NCBI GenBank assembly: GCA_964549505.1 | Contig: CAZJVD010000005.1 | Coordinates: forward strand, 130,266 to 194,265 | Length of the DNA: 64,000 nt | Origin: CAZJVD01 sp964549505 | GTDB lineage: Bacteria > Bdellovibrionota > UBA1018 > CAZJVD01 | Direction: 5' to 3' | Shown: piece after piece, positions 9,654 through 17,351 of the stretch | Layout of the letters: each line of letters starts with the position of its first letter | How positions within the stretch are numbered: the stretch's first letter is position 1 | The notes under the pieces: generated by a model | Databases searched by the model: none | Told to the model about the DNA's origin: nothing | The model's input: only the letters and a program-made list of their open reading frames with translations | Program-made: the position numbers and the translations under genes

Positions 9654-10957
9654 TTCGGTAGGATCGTACGAGTACGCAAATCCTGCAACACCTGGCTAAC
9701 CCAGAGGCGGGCCTCCGGATCTTCTTCAGCCCAGGCACAGGATTGAAGCCACCAGTAGAGCATCGACACCGCCCGGCGAGTTTCCATCACAAGATTTTGG
9801 TGCGGTGGAATGAACGAAGCTGAGTCCGTAAGGACCGACAGACTGGCCTCATAGACCTCAATAGGAAGGGTTGCGAGGTCACTCACGATAGGACCGGCAT
9901 AGTCCGGTCGTGCTCCGTCCCTGAGGTGCTGTCGCATGACACGCAAAAACACTCCCGCTTCCATGGATCCCAAAAGAGCTGGTCCAAAGTCGATCTCGGA
10001 ACTCCAATCACCGTCGACCGGCGCGAGCAGAACTGCGTTGTCGACCGCACTCAGCGCCGCATGGTTATTCGCGAGGGAACCCAAACTCTCAAAAAACGGA
10101 TACATCCTCGGCCCAATCTCCTCGGCAATTTGCAGCGGAAGAAGTCGCAAAAGCCGAATCCGTAATGCCCCCAACGCGCTCACCAGCTTCGCATGGTCAT
10201 CAATCGGTTCACGATCCTGCTTACGACGTTCGTAAAGGCTCTTTTCAATATGTTCGATGAGCACAGCACCCAATGCCGGTGGTAGATCCGAAAGTTCACG
10301 CAGGATCATGGCAGGCCACTCCGGACGTAACGGGTGAGCAAGAATTTCCGTCAGCGTCCGAACCGCCTCGTCGCGTAGGATCGCGGCCTCTTCAGCGGGA
10401 AGACGGTAATCCCCTTTCCAGATTCCAATTAAGAACACGGTCTCAAGAACGATCTGACGATCAATCGATTCTACGATGGACGACAACCGGTCCTCGTCAG
10501 CAGCATCCAACGTCGCGCCAGTTTGCCCAACGGCCTGCCCATTCGATTGCGCACGGGTTTGCTCATTGAATAGAACGACATCGCGCGCTGTTTTGATCGT
10601 GGTAACAAGCCGGTACCACGGACGATGTGTCCCCAAAACATGCGTTCGCTGATAGGCCTCCAGCGTCTTCAGCAGCGTTTGGATCTCGCCCTTCGATCCT
10701 TTCACCATACCGGCAGCTCCGCCGGTCAGCTCTTCGATCTCCCGGACTCGTCGCAAACGCTCATCGCGCGAATAAGTTGGACTGAGGCGGTTCACATAGT
10801 GCGAGAGATACGCACGAGCGCCACGAAGCGCTTCCTCACAAGCCGAGGACGGACTTTTTGCGGCAAACGTCTGCCCGACGCCCAAAACGCCACACAAAAC
10901 CCCACACACAACTCCAAAGATAAGTATGATAACTCGGGTCCGCATCCCACCACGCAT
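9650..10957 (-). CDS. Hypothetical exported helical protein
   Basis: A protein of 435 residues from ATG 10957 (ATG 10945 gives 431). A strong signal peptide (VIILIFGVVCGVLCGVLGVG then TFAAKSP) is followed by an almost wholly helical, Leu/Arg/Glu-rich mature protein without recognisable catalytic motifs, suggestive of an alpha-solenoid. It is the first gene of the run leading into nrdJ (GTGA overlap). Family not recognised. Its promoter must lie in the 112-bp region shared with the divergent His-rich protein gene. Confidence 0.68.
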   Translation of the reverse strand: MRGGMRTRVIILIFGVVCGVLCGVLGVGQTFAAKSPSSACEEALRGARAYLSHYVNRLSPTYSRDERLRRVREIEELTGGAAGMVKGSKGEIQTLLKTLEAYQRTHVLGTHRPWYRLVTTIKTARDVVLFNEQTRAQSNGQAVGQTGATLDAADEDRLSSIVESIDRQIVLETVFLIGIWKGDYRLPAEEAAILRDEAVRTLTEILAHPLRPEWPAMILRELSDLPPALGAVLIEHIEKSLYERRKQDREPIDDHAKLVSALGALRIRLLRLLPLQIAEEIGPRMYPFFESLGSLANNHAALSAVDNAVLLAPVDGDWSSEIDFGPALLGSMEAGVFLRVMRQHLRDGARPDYAGPIVSDLATLPIEVYEASLSVLTDSASFIPPHQNLVMETRRAVSMLYWWLQSCAWAEEDPEARLWVSQVLQDLRTRTILPK

Positions 10958-11069
10958 TGCAGTTCGGCAGTAGTAAATTTTACGACCACTGTCAAGTTTC
11001 GAACAGAAAAGTTCACGAACACGCTCACAGAACTTTACTCGTATCCGTTTTATTCCGTATGATGGGGAC
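10958..11069. promoter_or_regulatory. Divergent promoter region with repeated AGTT-CGAACA motif
   Basis: This 112-bp AT-rich spacer separates two divergent genes. It contains a near-palindrome GTAAATTTTAC (about 10974-10984) and two similar direct motifs, AAGTTTCGAACAG and AAGTTCACGAACAC, about 16 bp apart. A TATGAT hexamer lies at 11058-11063 just before the plus-strand start. The repeats could bind a regulator; none is identified. Confidence 0.35.
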
Positions 11070-12518
11070 ATGCACTTAGGACGTTATTCACTGGGGTTAC
11101 TGGCCGTTTCATTTTCGATTTTTACGTTAGGCGCTCGCACGTTCGCTGCGGACAAAGTCAAACCGCAGGGCAAAAAACCTCCGAAGGTACAAACCATCAC
11201 GGACGAAACACTCAAGCAGCTCGACGAAGCCCGACGGCAGGAATCGCATGAACATCCGTTGCACCAACCCCTGAAACATTTTCAGTTTCCAAATGAGTGT
11301 CACGAAAAACAGACCTGGAGCTTCGAGCAGAGCCTCTGTCTGGCATTGCCTGAGGAGAAGTCCACCGACTACGTCTACTCGGTTCATGGAAACGCGTTTT
11401 TTGTTGGCATCCAACAGAGTGGAACGCGCGGCCGCGATGATTGGGCATCACCTAATCACGTTTCGGCTAACCTGGGGCACACCGTCGGCGAGTTTCATTT
11501 TCTCAACGTCAACACCATGCTGACGGCTGAGCGCTGGACATTCCCGGGCTCGGGTTATCCACACGTGCTTCAAATGGGCGAAACCAAGGATAACCATCGT
11601 CCTTATATCGATGCTCAACACCCGCACTCGTCGCCCATCATGGGCCTCACGTTGAGTGACACGATCCGACTCGACTGGAGCTCCGATGATACGCTTCGCG
11701 TATTCTTTGCTCCGCGTGGCGCTTCAACGGATGGTCCGATCGCGTTCATGCATCGACCGACTGCGATTCTGAACCCGGATGTTCCGCTCGGTCATCATAT
11801 TGGGCAGGACTCGGGTCATATTTCGAGCACCGTTCTCGGTGCGGCTTTGACCTCGCAAGAGCTCAGTCTCGAGCTTTCGGCTTTTAATGGAGCCGAGCCT
11901 CATCCGAGCGAGATCGATCTTCCAATGGATGTCCCGAACTCTTTGGCGGCGCGCCTGAGTTACACATTCGGCGAAAGCTTTGTAGCATCGGGGTCATTTG
12001 CTTATGTCGACGAGCCTCACCCACACCCGCACACCGCAAGCCCCGCGCTGGCACTCGTTAGTGGGTATGATCCGTACGAGCATGTGACAAAAATGAATCG
12101 TCTGAGTCTGTCCGGCTACCATCAATGGATCGTCTCGGACACGCTCACGATCTACAACACACTGATTTTTGGGAACCTGCGAACCTTTGGACTTAATGCG
12201 AGCAAGAACTCCGTCACCCACGAGCTCCTTCTGCGCTCGCTTCCGCACCATGTTTGGACACGCGCCGAGTGGCTCGAACGCGCTCCAGCTGAACTCGGAA
12301 TTCGTAACCTACCCGATCCCTATCGGGATCGGCGTGTCGGCGCGTTTACGCTCGGTTACACCTACATGATCTATGACTTCGGTCCCGTTCAGTTTGCGGG
12401 TGGTGTTTCCGGCACCAAGAGCTTCTTAAACGGCGAGATGATCTCCAGCTATGGTGAAAATCCATGGACTGGAAAAGCGTTTATCCAGCTCTCCGGCGGC
12501 GGCCACGGCCTCCTCTAA
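11070..12518 (+). CDS. His-rich outer-membrane beta-barrel-like protein
   Basis: A 482-residue exported protein (signal peptide ending TFAADK). It is unusually His-rich, with clusters such as ESHEHPLHQPLKHF near residues 55-70, DAQHPHSSP, GHHIGQDSGHIS and DEPHPHPHTA. Alternating polar/hydrophobic segments (ELSLELSAFNG, FVASGSFAYV, VGAFTLGYTYMIYDFGPVQF) look like barrel strands. Conserved-looking pieces (DAQHPHSS, FMHRPTA, PLGHHIGQDSGHIS) resemble uncharacterised outer-membrane proteins of metal-handling loci. A role in metal (Cu/Zn) binding or transport is inference from His content only. It ends in a hairpin repeat at 12518-12544. Confidence 0.75.
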   Translation: MHLGRYSLGLLAVSFSIFTLGARTFAADKVKPQGKKPPKVQTITDETLKQLDEARRQESHEHPLHQPLKHFQFPNECHEKQTWSFEQSLCLALPEEKSTDYVYSVHGNAFFVGIQQSGTRGRDDWASPNHVSANLGHTVGEFHFLNVNTMLTAERWTFPGSGYPHVLQMGETKDNHRPYIDAQHPHSSPIMGLTLSDTIRLDWSSDDTLRVFFAPRGASTDGPIAFMHRPTAILNPDVPLGHHIGQDSGHISSTVLGAALTSQELSLELSAFNGAEPHPSEIDLPMDVPNSLAARLSYTFGESFVASGSFAYVDEPHPHPHTASPALALVSGYDPYEHVTKMNRLSLSGYHQWIVSDTLTIYNTLIFGNLRTFGLNASKNSVTHELLLRSLPHHVWTRAEWLERAPAELGIRNLPDPYRDRRVGAFTLGYTYMIYDFGPVQFAGGVSGTKSFLNGEMISSYGENPWTGKAFIQLSGGGHGLL

Positions 12519-12544
12519 CCAAATAGTGTCCGGCTACTTTTGGT
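12518..12544. terminator. Hairpin repeat, copy 1 (AGTGTCCGGC element)
   Basis: Arms ACCAAA and TTTTGGT flank AGTGTCCGGCTACT, forming a stem immediately at the stop codon of the His-rich gene. The same element occurs at 17323-17351, so this is a dispersed repeat probably serving as a transcription terminator. Confidence 0.55.
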
Positions 12545-12612
12545 AGCAACAACGCGTCATAACCGGAAATGTCATTGAAATAGCTATTGTTTATTAAATA
12601 GCACCTGTGTTC

Positions 12613-12642
12613 ACAAATGTGAACGACTACGTTCACATTTGT
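12613..12642. promoter_or_regulatory. Perfect 12-bp inverted repeat upstream of TIGR02147 regulator
   Basis: ACAAATGTGAAC (12613-12624), 6-bp spacer GACTAC, then its exact complement GTTCACATTTGT (12631-12642). A second overlapping symmetry is GTTCACA-AA-TGTGAAC at 12609-12624. It sits 37 bp upstream of the proposed start of the regulator and downstream of an AT-rich promoter-like stretch (TTGAAA at 12575). Likely an operator for autoregulation, or a leader hairpin. Confidence 0.5.
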
Positions 12643-12679
12643 CTTGCTCGATACGCACCGCTCCATTACACCTCTCGAC

Positions 12680-13504
12680 ATGCAAAGACAGGGTCCTAAC
12701 CCATGCGCCGCTGAGTTTCTCAAGCGGCAGATCGCTGAACGGAGGCTCACGGTGCGCGAACTCGCACGCCGCGCTGGTTTCACGTCTCCAGCGCTCCTTT
12801 CGATGATCTTAAACGGCAAACGCCGATTGAGCACAACCGCGGCTGCCCAACTCGCGCTCGCTCTTGAACTCAAGCCAACCGACCGTAAATTTTTGGATCT
12901 TCTTGCCCGCGCGGAGGCCCCACGCGAATCCTCGATACGCGAGAAAGCTCGTGGTGACATCCTCAAGATGCAGTCGCGCGACCCCGCAACCCTTCTCTCC
13001 GCAAGTCAGTATCGCTTCTTTTCTCTTTGGTATGTTCCGGCGATCTACGTGATGGTCGGCTTCGATCGTTTTGTCGAAGATCCGGCTCGCATTGCCCGCA
13101 CCCTCGGCGCCAGCGTGAGTCGAACGGATGTTCAAACCACACTCACGGATCTTGAACACCTCGGCCTTATCCATCGCGACACAAAGGGACGTTACCGTCA
13201 AACTGCCTCGTCGGTCACAACACCCGATGAACTTCCCAGGGACGCGCTCAAACAGTACTACACACAGACACTGGAACGCGCGCGAGCGGCTCTGGAGCTG
13301 CCACCCGATGGGCGCGAGTTCGGCGGTCTCATGATTGGTATTCCGAAGGAAGCACTTCCCGAGGTCAAACGCCGCATTCGTCAGTTTCGAAAAAGTCTCA
13401 ACACATGGCTCAGCGAATTTTCGGACGCCGAGCAAGTCTTTCATATTCAGATCAATTGTTTTCCGGTGACAAGCCAGATTGACAAAAAAGGAGTTCGGTC
13501 GTGA
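12680..13504 (+). CDS. TIGR02147 family transcriptional regulator (DUF4423)
   Basis: A 274-residue protein from ATG 12680; a TTG at 12644 is possible but abuts the inverted repeat. An N-terminal XRE-type helix-turn-helix (LTVRELARRAGFTSPALLSM, then ILNGKRRLS) is followed by the DUF4423 region: YRFFSLWYVPAIYVMVGF, a winged-helix-like part (LTDLEHLGLIHRDTKGRYRQ) and the C-terminal HIQINCFPVT, the hallmark ending of TIGR02147 proteins. Such genes are frequent in Bdellovibrionota and Fibrobacterota and commonly precede genes for exported proteins. Here the stop overlaps the next start as GTGA, so regulator and secreted proteins are translated together. Confidence 0.88.
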   Translation: MQRQGPNPCAAEFLKRQIAERRLTVRELARRAGFTSPALLSMILNGKRRLSTTAAAQLALALELKPTDRKFLDLLARAEAPRESSIREKARGDILKMQSRDPATLLSASQYRFFSLWYVPAIYVMVGFDRFVEDPARIARTLGASVSRTDVQTTLTDLEHLGLIHRDTKGRYRQTASSVTTPDELPRDALKQYYTQTLERARAALELPPDGREFGGLMIGIPKEALPEVKRRIRQFRKSLNTWLSEFSDAEQVFHIQINCFPVTSQIDKKGVRS

Positions 13505-15444
13505 GAAGCTGTATCGTTGTTTTATTATGTGCCCTGTCCGTAACCTCTGCGACCGCGCAGGGATTGCCCGGCGAAGGCGGCGCCGGAAGCGGTAACCGAC
13601 TTCTTGCGTTCAGCTCGGCAACGCTAGGGTTTACGCTGAAATACTCTTCGGAACTTCAGTTAGAAGAATCAGCTGACGGCAGCGTCGTCGTCTGTAACTC
13701 TCGCATCGCGACGGGACGCGAAGACGTTACGACGTGCTTAACATCTGACGACGAAAGCAAACCAGTTTCGAAGATGTCAGTGAGTGTGGCTCTTCGCGGG
13801 GTTGAAACGTTAGACGAACTCAGGCAATGGCTTGCGATCGTTGAGCCAAAACTGGATTTCGAATCAACTGTCATTGGAGCAATGCAGGGATATAAGTCGG
13901 AGACCATCACGCCCACTGGGGTAGCAATTCGCGTGTATCTTCTTAGCTCAGAAAAAGTGGCGTTAAAGGCCGAAGTCGAAGCGTACACCTATGCGCGAGG
14001 TATCGAACTCGTTCTTCCCATTCTACAAACGTTTCGTGCAGGTAAGGAAGATCGCGATGGCCCGCAACTGCTGGACATTGAGCGAAACGACATCTCTGTT
14101 GGGCCCGGTCGCAAGCCTATCATTCGCTTCAAGGCGTTCGACGATGCTTCAGGATTGAAACTGAAGAACGGCGTGCTCATGACATTTGCACCGGCAAACT
14201 TTTCTCCCGAAAGTCCACTGGCTGACATTGCACAGAAGTACTGGACCACGGGGACATACTCCGAGCTCATTCTCAGAGACGATGGATGGTATGACGTAGA
14301 TTCCCTCAAGCCCGAGGCATATCGTTACATGCCCGCCGGTAGTTACTACTTGCTTCATTTCTCTCTTGAGGACCGGGCAGGAAACATCGCGGTCTATTCC
14401 CTAAAGGGATGCGGACAAAGAAAAAAGGCGGTCGCTTCCCGCCACTACTGTCGCAGTGTCAATCGCTCGACCGAGAACAGATCTGAAACGCTAACCACCA
14501 TTCCTGCGTTTGTTCTTAATTACATTGATGAAGACGGTGCCGATCAGGTTCCTCCCCAAATACTCGATATGAAATTCAGTTCCATCGTCATCCACGACGA
14601 TAAAACGTTAAGCTCGCAAGGCGCCTTTGCTGCTCGTCTGACAGACTCGAAATCTGGCTTGATGCCATCTTACCCTGCTCATATCTGGGTTATTAATGAT
14701 CCGGGCGCGATTTTGCTCCAAAGTGTGCCCCGGGATTTAAGAAGTTACTTTTCCATTTTTGCAACGACTCCGCATTCTGGAATATTTTACGGAAATCTCG
14801 TCAGAATCCAAGGCCAAGCAGGCGAACAGGGTTGGTATGAACTTGTCTTTCATCCAGACTCTCGGTTCGAGCGTCTATATTGGATGGGCTCTGACCTCGC
14901 TGCATTTGTCGAAATCAGCGTCACCGATCGCGCCCGCAATACGACCGTAATCCGAGAAAACCTTTCGCGAGTTAGGCGATCAGCTTTACGCGCAGTAGAC
15001 TACACTCCGCCTACAATCATAGAATTGAAGCAAACAGATACCGCTGGGGAACCCTTAAGTGGCATCACACTGTTTACTATCGATCAGGAGAAGGGCAGCT
15101 ACGTCGACAGTTGGATAATGTTCGACGTTCGTAGTACTCAGAACTTCTCGACGGCGCATGACGTGTCGTTCCCCCTGAAACTTCAGTGGTACGAAACCAG
15201 CACAGAAGCACAGTTCTATGTATCGGGTGTCTCGTCGGCTCGTCCCTTCAACGGATGGGAGGATCCGTTTGGGCTAGGTCTTGCCTGGGATCGCGCTACA
15301 TCATCAGACGTTTTGCCACCTGGACGCTATCTGGTTCGCGAAGCGACCATTTGGGACCGGGCAGGGAATCAGTCACAAGCTTTCTATCCAAAGGATGTCT
15401 TTTTCACCGTTCCAAAGAAGGAAGATCGTCATGAAGTTCGGTAA
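13501..15444 (+). CDS. Large secreted protein with Ig-like DRAGN motifs (paralogue 1)
   Basis: A 647-residue protein from GTG 13501, preceded by AGGAG. The signal peptide is IVVLLCALSVTSATA. After a Gly-rich start (PGEGGAGSGN), an N-terminal module of about 170 residues contains paired Cys. It is followed by repeated beta-sandwich-like segments, each marked by a D-R-A-G/R-N turn: LEDRAGNIAVYS, VTDRARNTTV and IWDRAGNQSQ. The last is near the C-terminus and is followed by FYPKDVFF. Such motifs occur in bacterial Ig-like repeats. It has a tandem paralogue, and the first 57 residues after the signal are encoded by DNA identical in both. Probably surface-exposed or secreted; function unknown. Confidence 0.78.
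   Translation: MRSCIVVLLCALSVTSATAQGLPGEGGAGSGNRLLAFSSATLGFTLKYSSELQLEESADGSVVVCNSRIATGREDVTTCLTSDDESKPVSKMSVSVALRGVETLDELRQWLAIVEPKLDFESTVIGAMQGYKSETITPTGVAIRVYLLSSEKVALKAEVEAYTYARGIELVLPILQTFRAGKEDRDGPQLLDIERNDISVGPGRKPIIRFKAFDDASGLKLKNGVLMTFAPANFSPESPLADIAQKYWTTGTYSELILRDDGWYDVDSLKPEAYRYMPAGSYYLLHFSLEDRAGNIAVYSLKGCGQRKKAVASRHYCRSVNRSTENRSETLTTIPAFVLNYIDEDGADQVPPQILDMKFSSIVIHDDKTLSSQGAFAARLTDSKSGLMPSYPAHIWVINDPGAILLQSVPRDLRSYFSIFATTPHSGIFYGNLVRIQGQAGEQGWYELVFHPDSRFERLYWMGSDLAAFVEISVTDRARNTTVIRENLSRVRRSALRAVDYTPPTIIELKQTDTAGEPLSGITLFTIDQEKGSYVDSWIMFDVRSTQNFSTAHDVSFPLKLQWYETSTEAQFYVSGVSSARPFNGWEDPFGLGLAWDRATSSDVLPPGRYLVREATIWDRAGNQSQAFYPKDVFFTVPKKEDRHEVR
13567..13737 (+). repeat. 171-bp identical block, copy 1
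   Basis: Every base from 13567 to 13737 matches 15509-15679 (offset 1942), whereas flanking coding sequence of the two paralogues is clearly diverged. The block encodes the residues just after the signal peptide. Confidence 0.9.
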
Positions 15445-17332
15445 TCTGTTTTGTACTTTCATTGTCACCACACTCCTCTGTGGTTTTTCTGAAGCGGCAC
15501 GACGGCCACCCGGCGAAGGCGGCGCCGGAAGCGGTAACCGACTTCTTGCGTTCAGCTCGGCAACGCTAGGGTTTACGCTGAAATACTCTTCGGAACTTCA
15601 GTTAGAAGAATCAGCTGACGGCAGCGTCGTCGTCTGTAACTCTCGCATCGCGACGGGACGCGAAGACGTTACGACGTGCGTGAGGTCGGATGACGACAAT
15701 AAACCGGTATCGAGAATTACCATCGGCCTTGGTCTGCGAGGCGCCCATAGCTTACGGGAGCTTCGGACATGGCTTGATCTCCGCGAGCCAGACACCCGAT
15801 TTACTGAAGTCACGATCGGAGGAATGCCAGGCTTCAGAGTTGAGCAGGTCAGTCCAAGCGACGTCGCGATACGCGCTTATCTTCTCAGTCCCGAACAGGT
15901 TGGCATCACCATTGAGGTCGAAGCATATACCTATGCGCGTGGAGTGGAATTGATCTTACCTGTGCTACAGACCTTTCATGCTGGCAAAGAAGATCATACT
16001 GCTCCGACACTGCTTGCAATCGAACCGATGAAAGAAGTTGTTGTCGGTCCCAACCGCCCTCCAATGATCCGATTCAAAGCCGTGGACGATGCGTCGGGCT
16101 TAGACCCGTTACAATTTCGTGCAATGTCCTTTTCTTCAGTCGCAAGAACTCCGGAGCAGTCGATGACTGAGGGATCGCTCCATGGCTGGGAATTCAGTGA
16201 GTCCAAGCTCATTTCGGACAAGGACGACTGGTTCTCTCTTTCTCCGGCGCCGTCCGATGAGTACCGCTTTAGACCCGAAGGTGACTACTACCTCCGGCAT
16301 TTCTACATCACCGACCAACTGGGAAACACAGCCGTATATTCCCTTGAACGGTGCGACCAGGAAGCGATTCCGATCAGCGATCGCTTTTACTGTCGCCTGC
16401 TGTTTGAAGATCTCGTACGTCCTAAAGTAAAGGGAGAACTCACAAACATTCCTGCCTTCATCGTTCACTATCGTGACGAAGAAGCTGTCGACATCGAACC
16501 ACCGACGGACATCGAGGTGCAGATAGCTCCCATCATCATTAGGTCGGATCGAACGGTGAGTACTCAGGGAATTTTCTCGGTTCGCTTAAGAGATCTCGTT
16601 TCCGGCCTCTTACCCTCTTATGAAGCATCGCTTTGGGTCGCCGACCAATATGTGTCAGATGGGATCTCTAGGCAGTATCGAAATGCCATCCAGCTCGAAG
16701 GTCATCTGATTCGGAAGATCGGAGTCGCAGGAGAACAGGGGTGGTACGAGTTCACGTTCGATCCAAACATGAGATTTGAACGCTTGTATTGGCTGGGGGA
16801 TCGGCTTACGGCGTTTCTAGACGCAACCTGGATCAAAGATCGAGCGGGAAATCGGATGGAGGTTCTTCGAGCACAAATCCCTATTATTAGGTTCGAAGCG
16901 CCGTACATCCACCGCGATGAAGTCGCACCACAAATCCTAGATCTACGACCGGAGACGTCATCGAAGCCTTCGACCGCCTTCGAACTCTTGGCATCCGACG
17001 AACTGTCCAGCTCCGATGCCGGGTCAGGACTCGACTCCTGGATCAACCTGACTGTGAGTCCAGTGCAGAATCTCACGAAAATATACCAAATCGTGTTGCC
17101 GCTTGTAACTTCCTCCCGAAAGAACGACAGACCTCTCTTTGATCCGTCGAATCGATCTGCGATTTACTGGCTCCGCTCTTGGGATGCGAAATCGGTCGGG
17201 AAACGAATAAGTCCGGAGCAAGATCTACCGCCCGGACGCTACATGATACGAAGTGCCTCTGCGTGGGACCGAGCGGGTAACGTGTCCAAACCCTATTATC
17301 CTAAGGAGCTCTATTTCGACCTAACCAAATAG
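15431..17332 (+). CDS. Large secreted protein with Ig-like DRAGN motifs (paralogue 2)
   Basis: A 633-residue paralogue of the preceding protein. ATG 15431 is preceded by AAGGAAG and gives a signal peptide (LFCTFIVTTLLCGFSEA); it overlaps the previous stop by 14 bp. Domain layout is the same: Gly-rich start, N-terminal module, then Ig-like segments with ITDQLGNTAVYS, IKDRAGNRME and AWDRAGNVSK followed by YYPKELYF. Outside the identical N-terminal block the proteins share pattern but many residues differ, so the pair may have different ligands. It converges on spoVR through a shared hairpin terminator. Confidence 0.78.
   Translation: MKFGNLFCTFIVTTLLCGFSEAARRPPGEGGAGSGNRLLAFSSATLGFTLKYSSELQLEESADGSVVVCNSRIATGREDVTTCVRSDDDNKPVSRITIGLGLRGAHSLRELRTWLDLREPDTRFTEVTIGGMPGFRVEQVSPSDVAIRAYLLSPEQVGITIEVEAYTYARGVELILPVLQTFHAGKEDHTAPTLLAIEPMKEVVVGPNRPPMIRFKAVDDASGLDPLQFRAMSFSSVARTPEQSMTEGSLHGWEFSESKLISDKDDWFSLSPAPSDEYRFRPEGDYYLRHFYITDQLGNTAVYSLERCDQEAIPISDRFYCRLLFEDLVRPKVKGELTNIPAFIVHYRDEEAVDIEPPTDIEVQIAPIIIRSDRTVSTQGIFSVRLRDLVSGLLPSYEASLWVADQYVSDGISRQYRNAIQLEGHLIRKIGVAGEQGWYEFTFDPNMRFERLYWLGDRLTAFLDATWIKDRAGNRMEVLRAQIPIIRFEAPYIHRDEVAPQILDLRPETSSKPSTAFELLASDELSSSDAGSGLDSWINLTVSPVQNLTKIYQIVLPLVTSSRKNDRPLFDPSNRSAIYWLRSWDAKSVGKRISPEQDLPPGRYMIRSASAWDRAGNVSKPYYPKELYFDLTK
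15509..15679 (+). repeat. 171-bp identical block, copy 2
   Basis: Exact copy of 13567-13737 inside the second paralogue. See the finding on gene conversion. Confidence 0.9.
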
Positions 17333-17351
17333 TGTCCGGCACCTTTTGGTT
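17323..17351. terminator. Bidirectional hairpin terminator (AGTGTCCGGC element), copy 2
   Basis: AACCAAA (17323-17329) and TTTGGTT (17345-17351) are perfect complements, with an inner AGTG-TCCGG-CAC stem-loop. The stop codons of the converging secreted-protein gene and spoVR lie in the two arms, so it can serve both strands. Confidence 0.65.
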
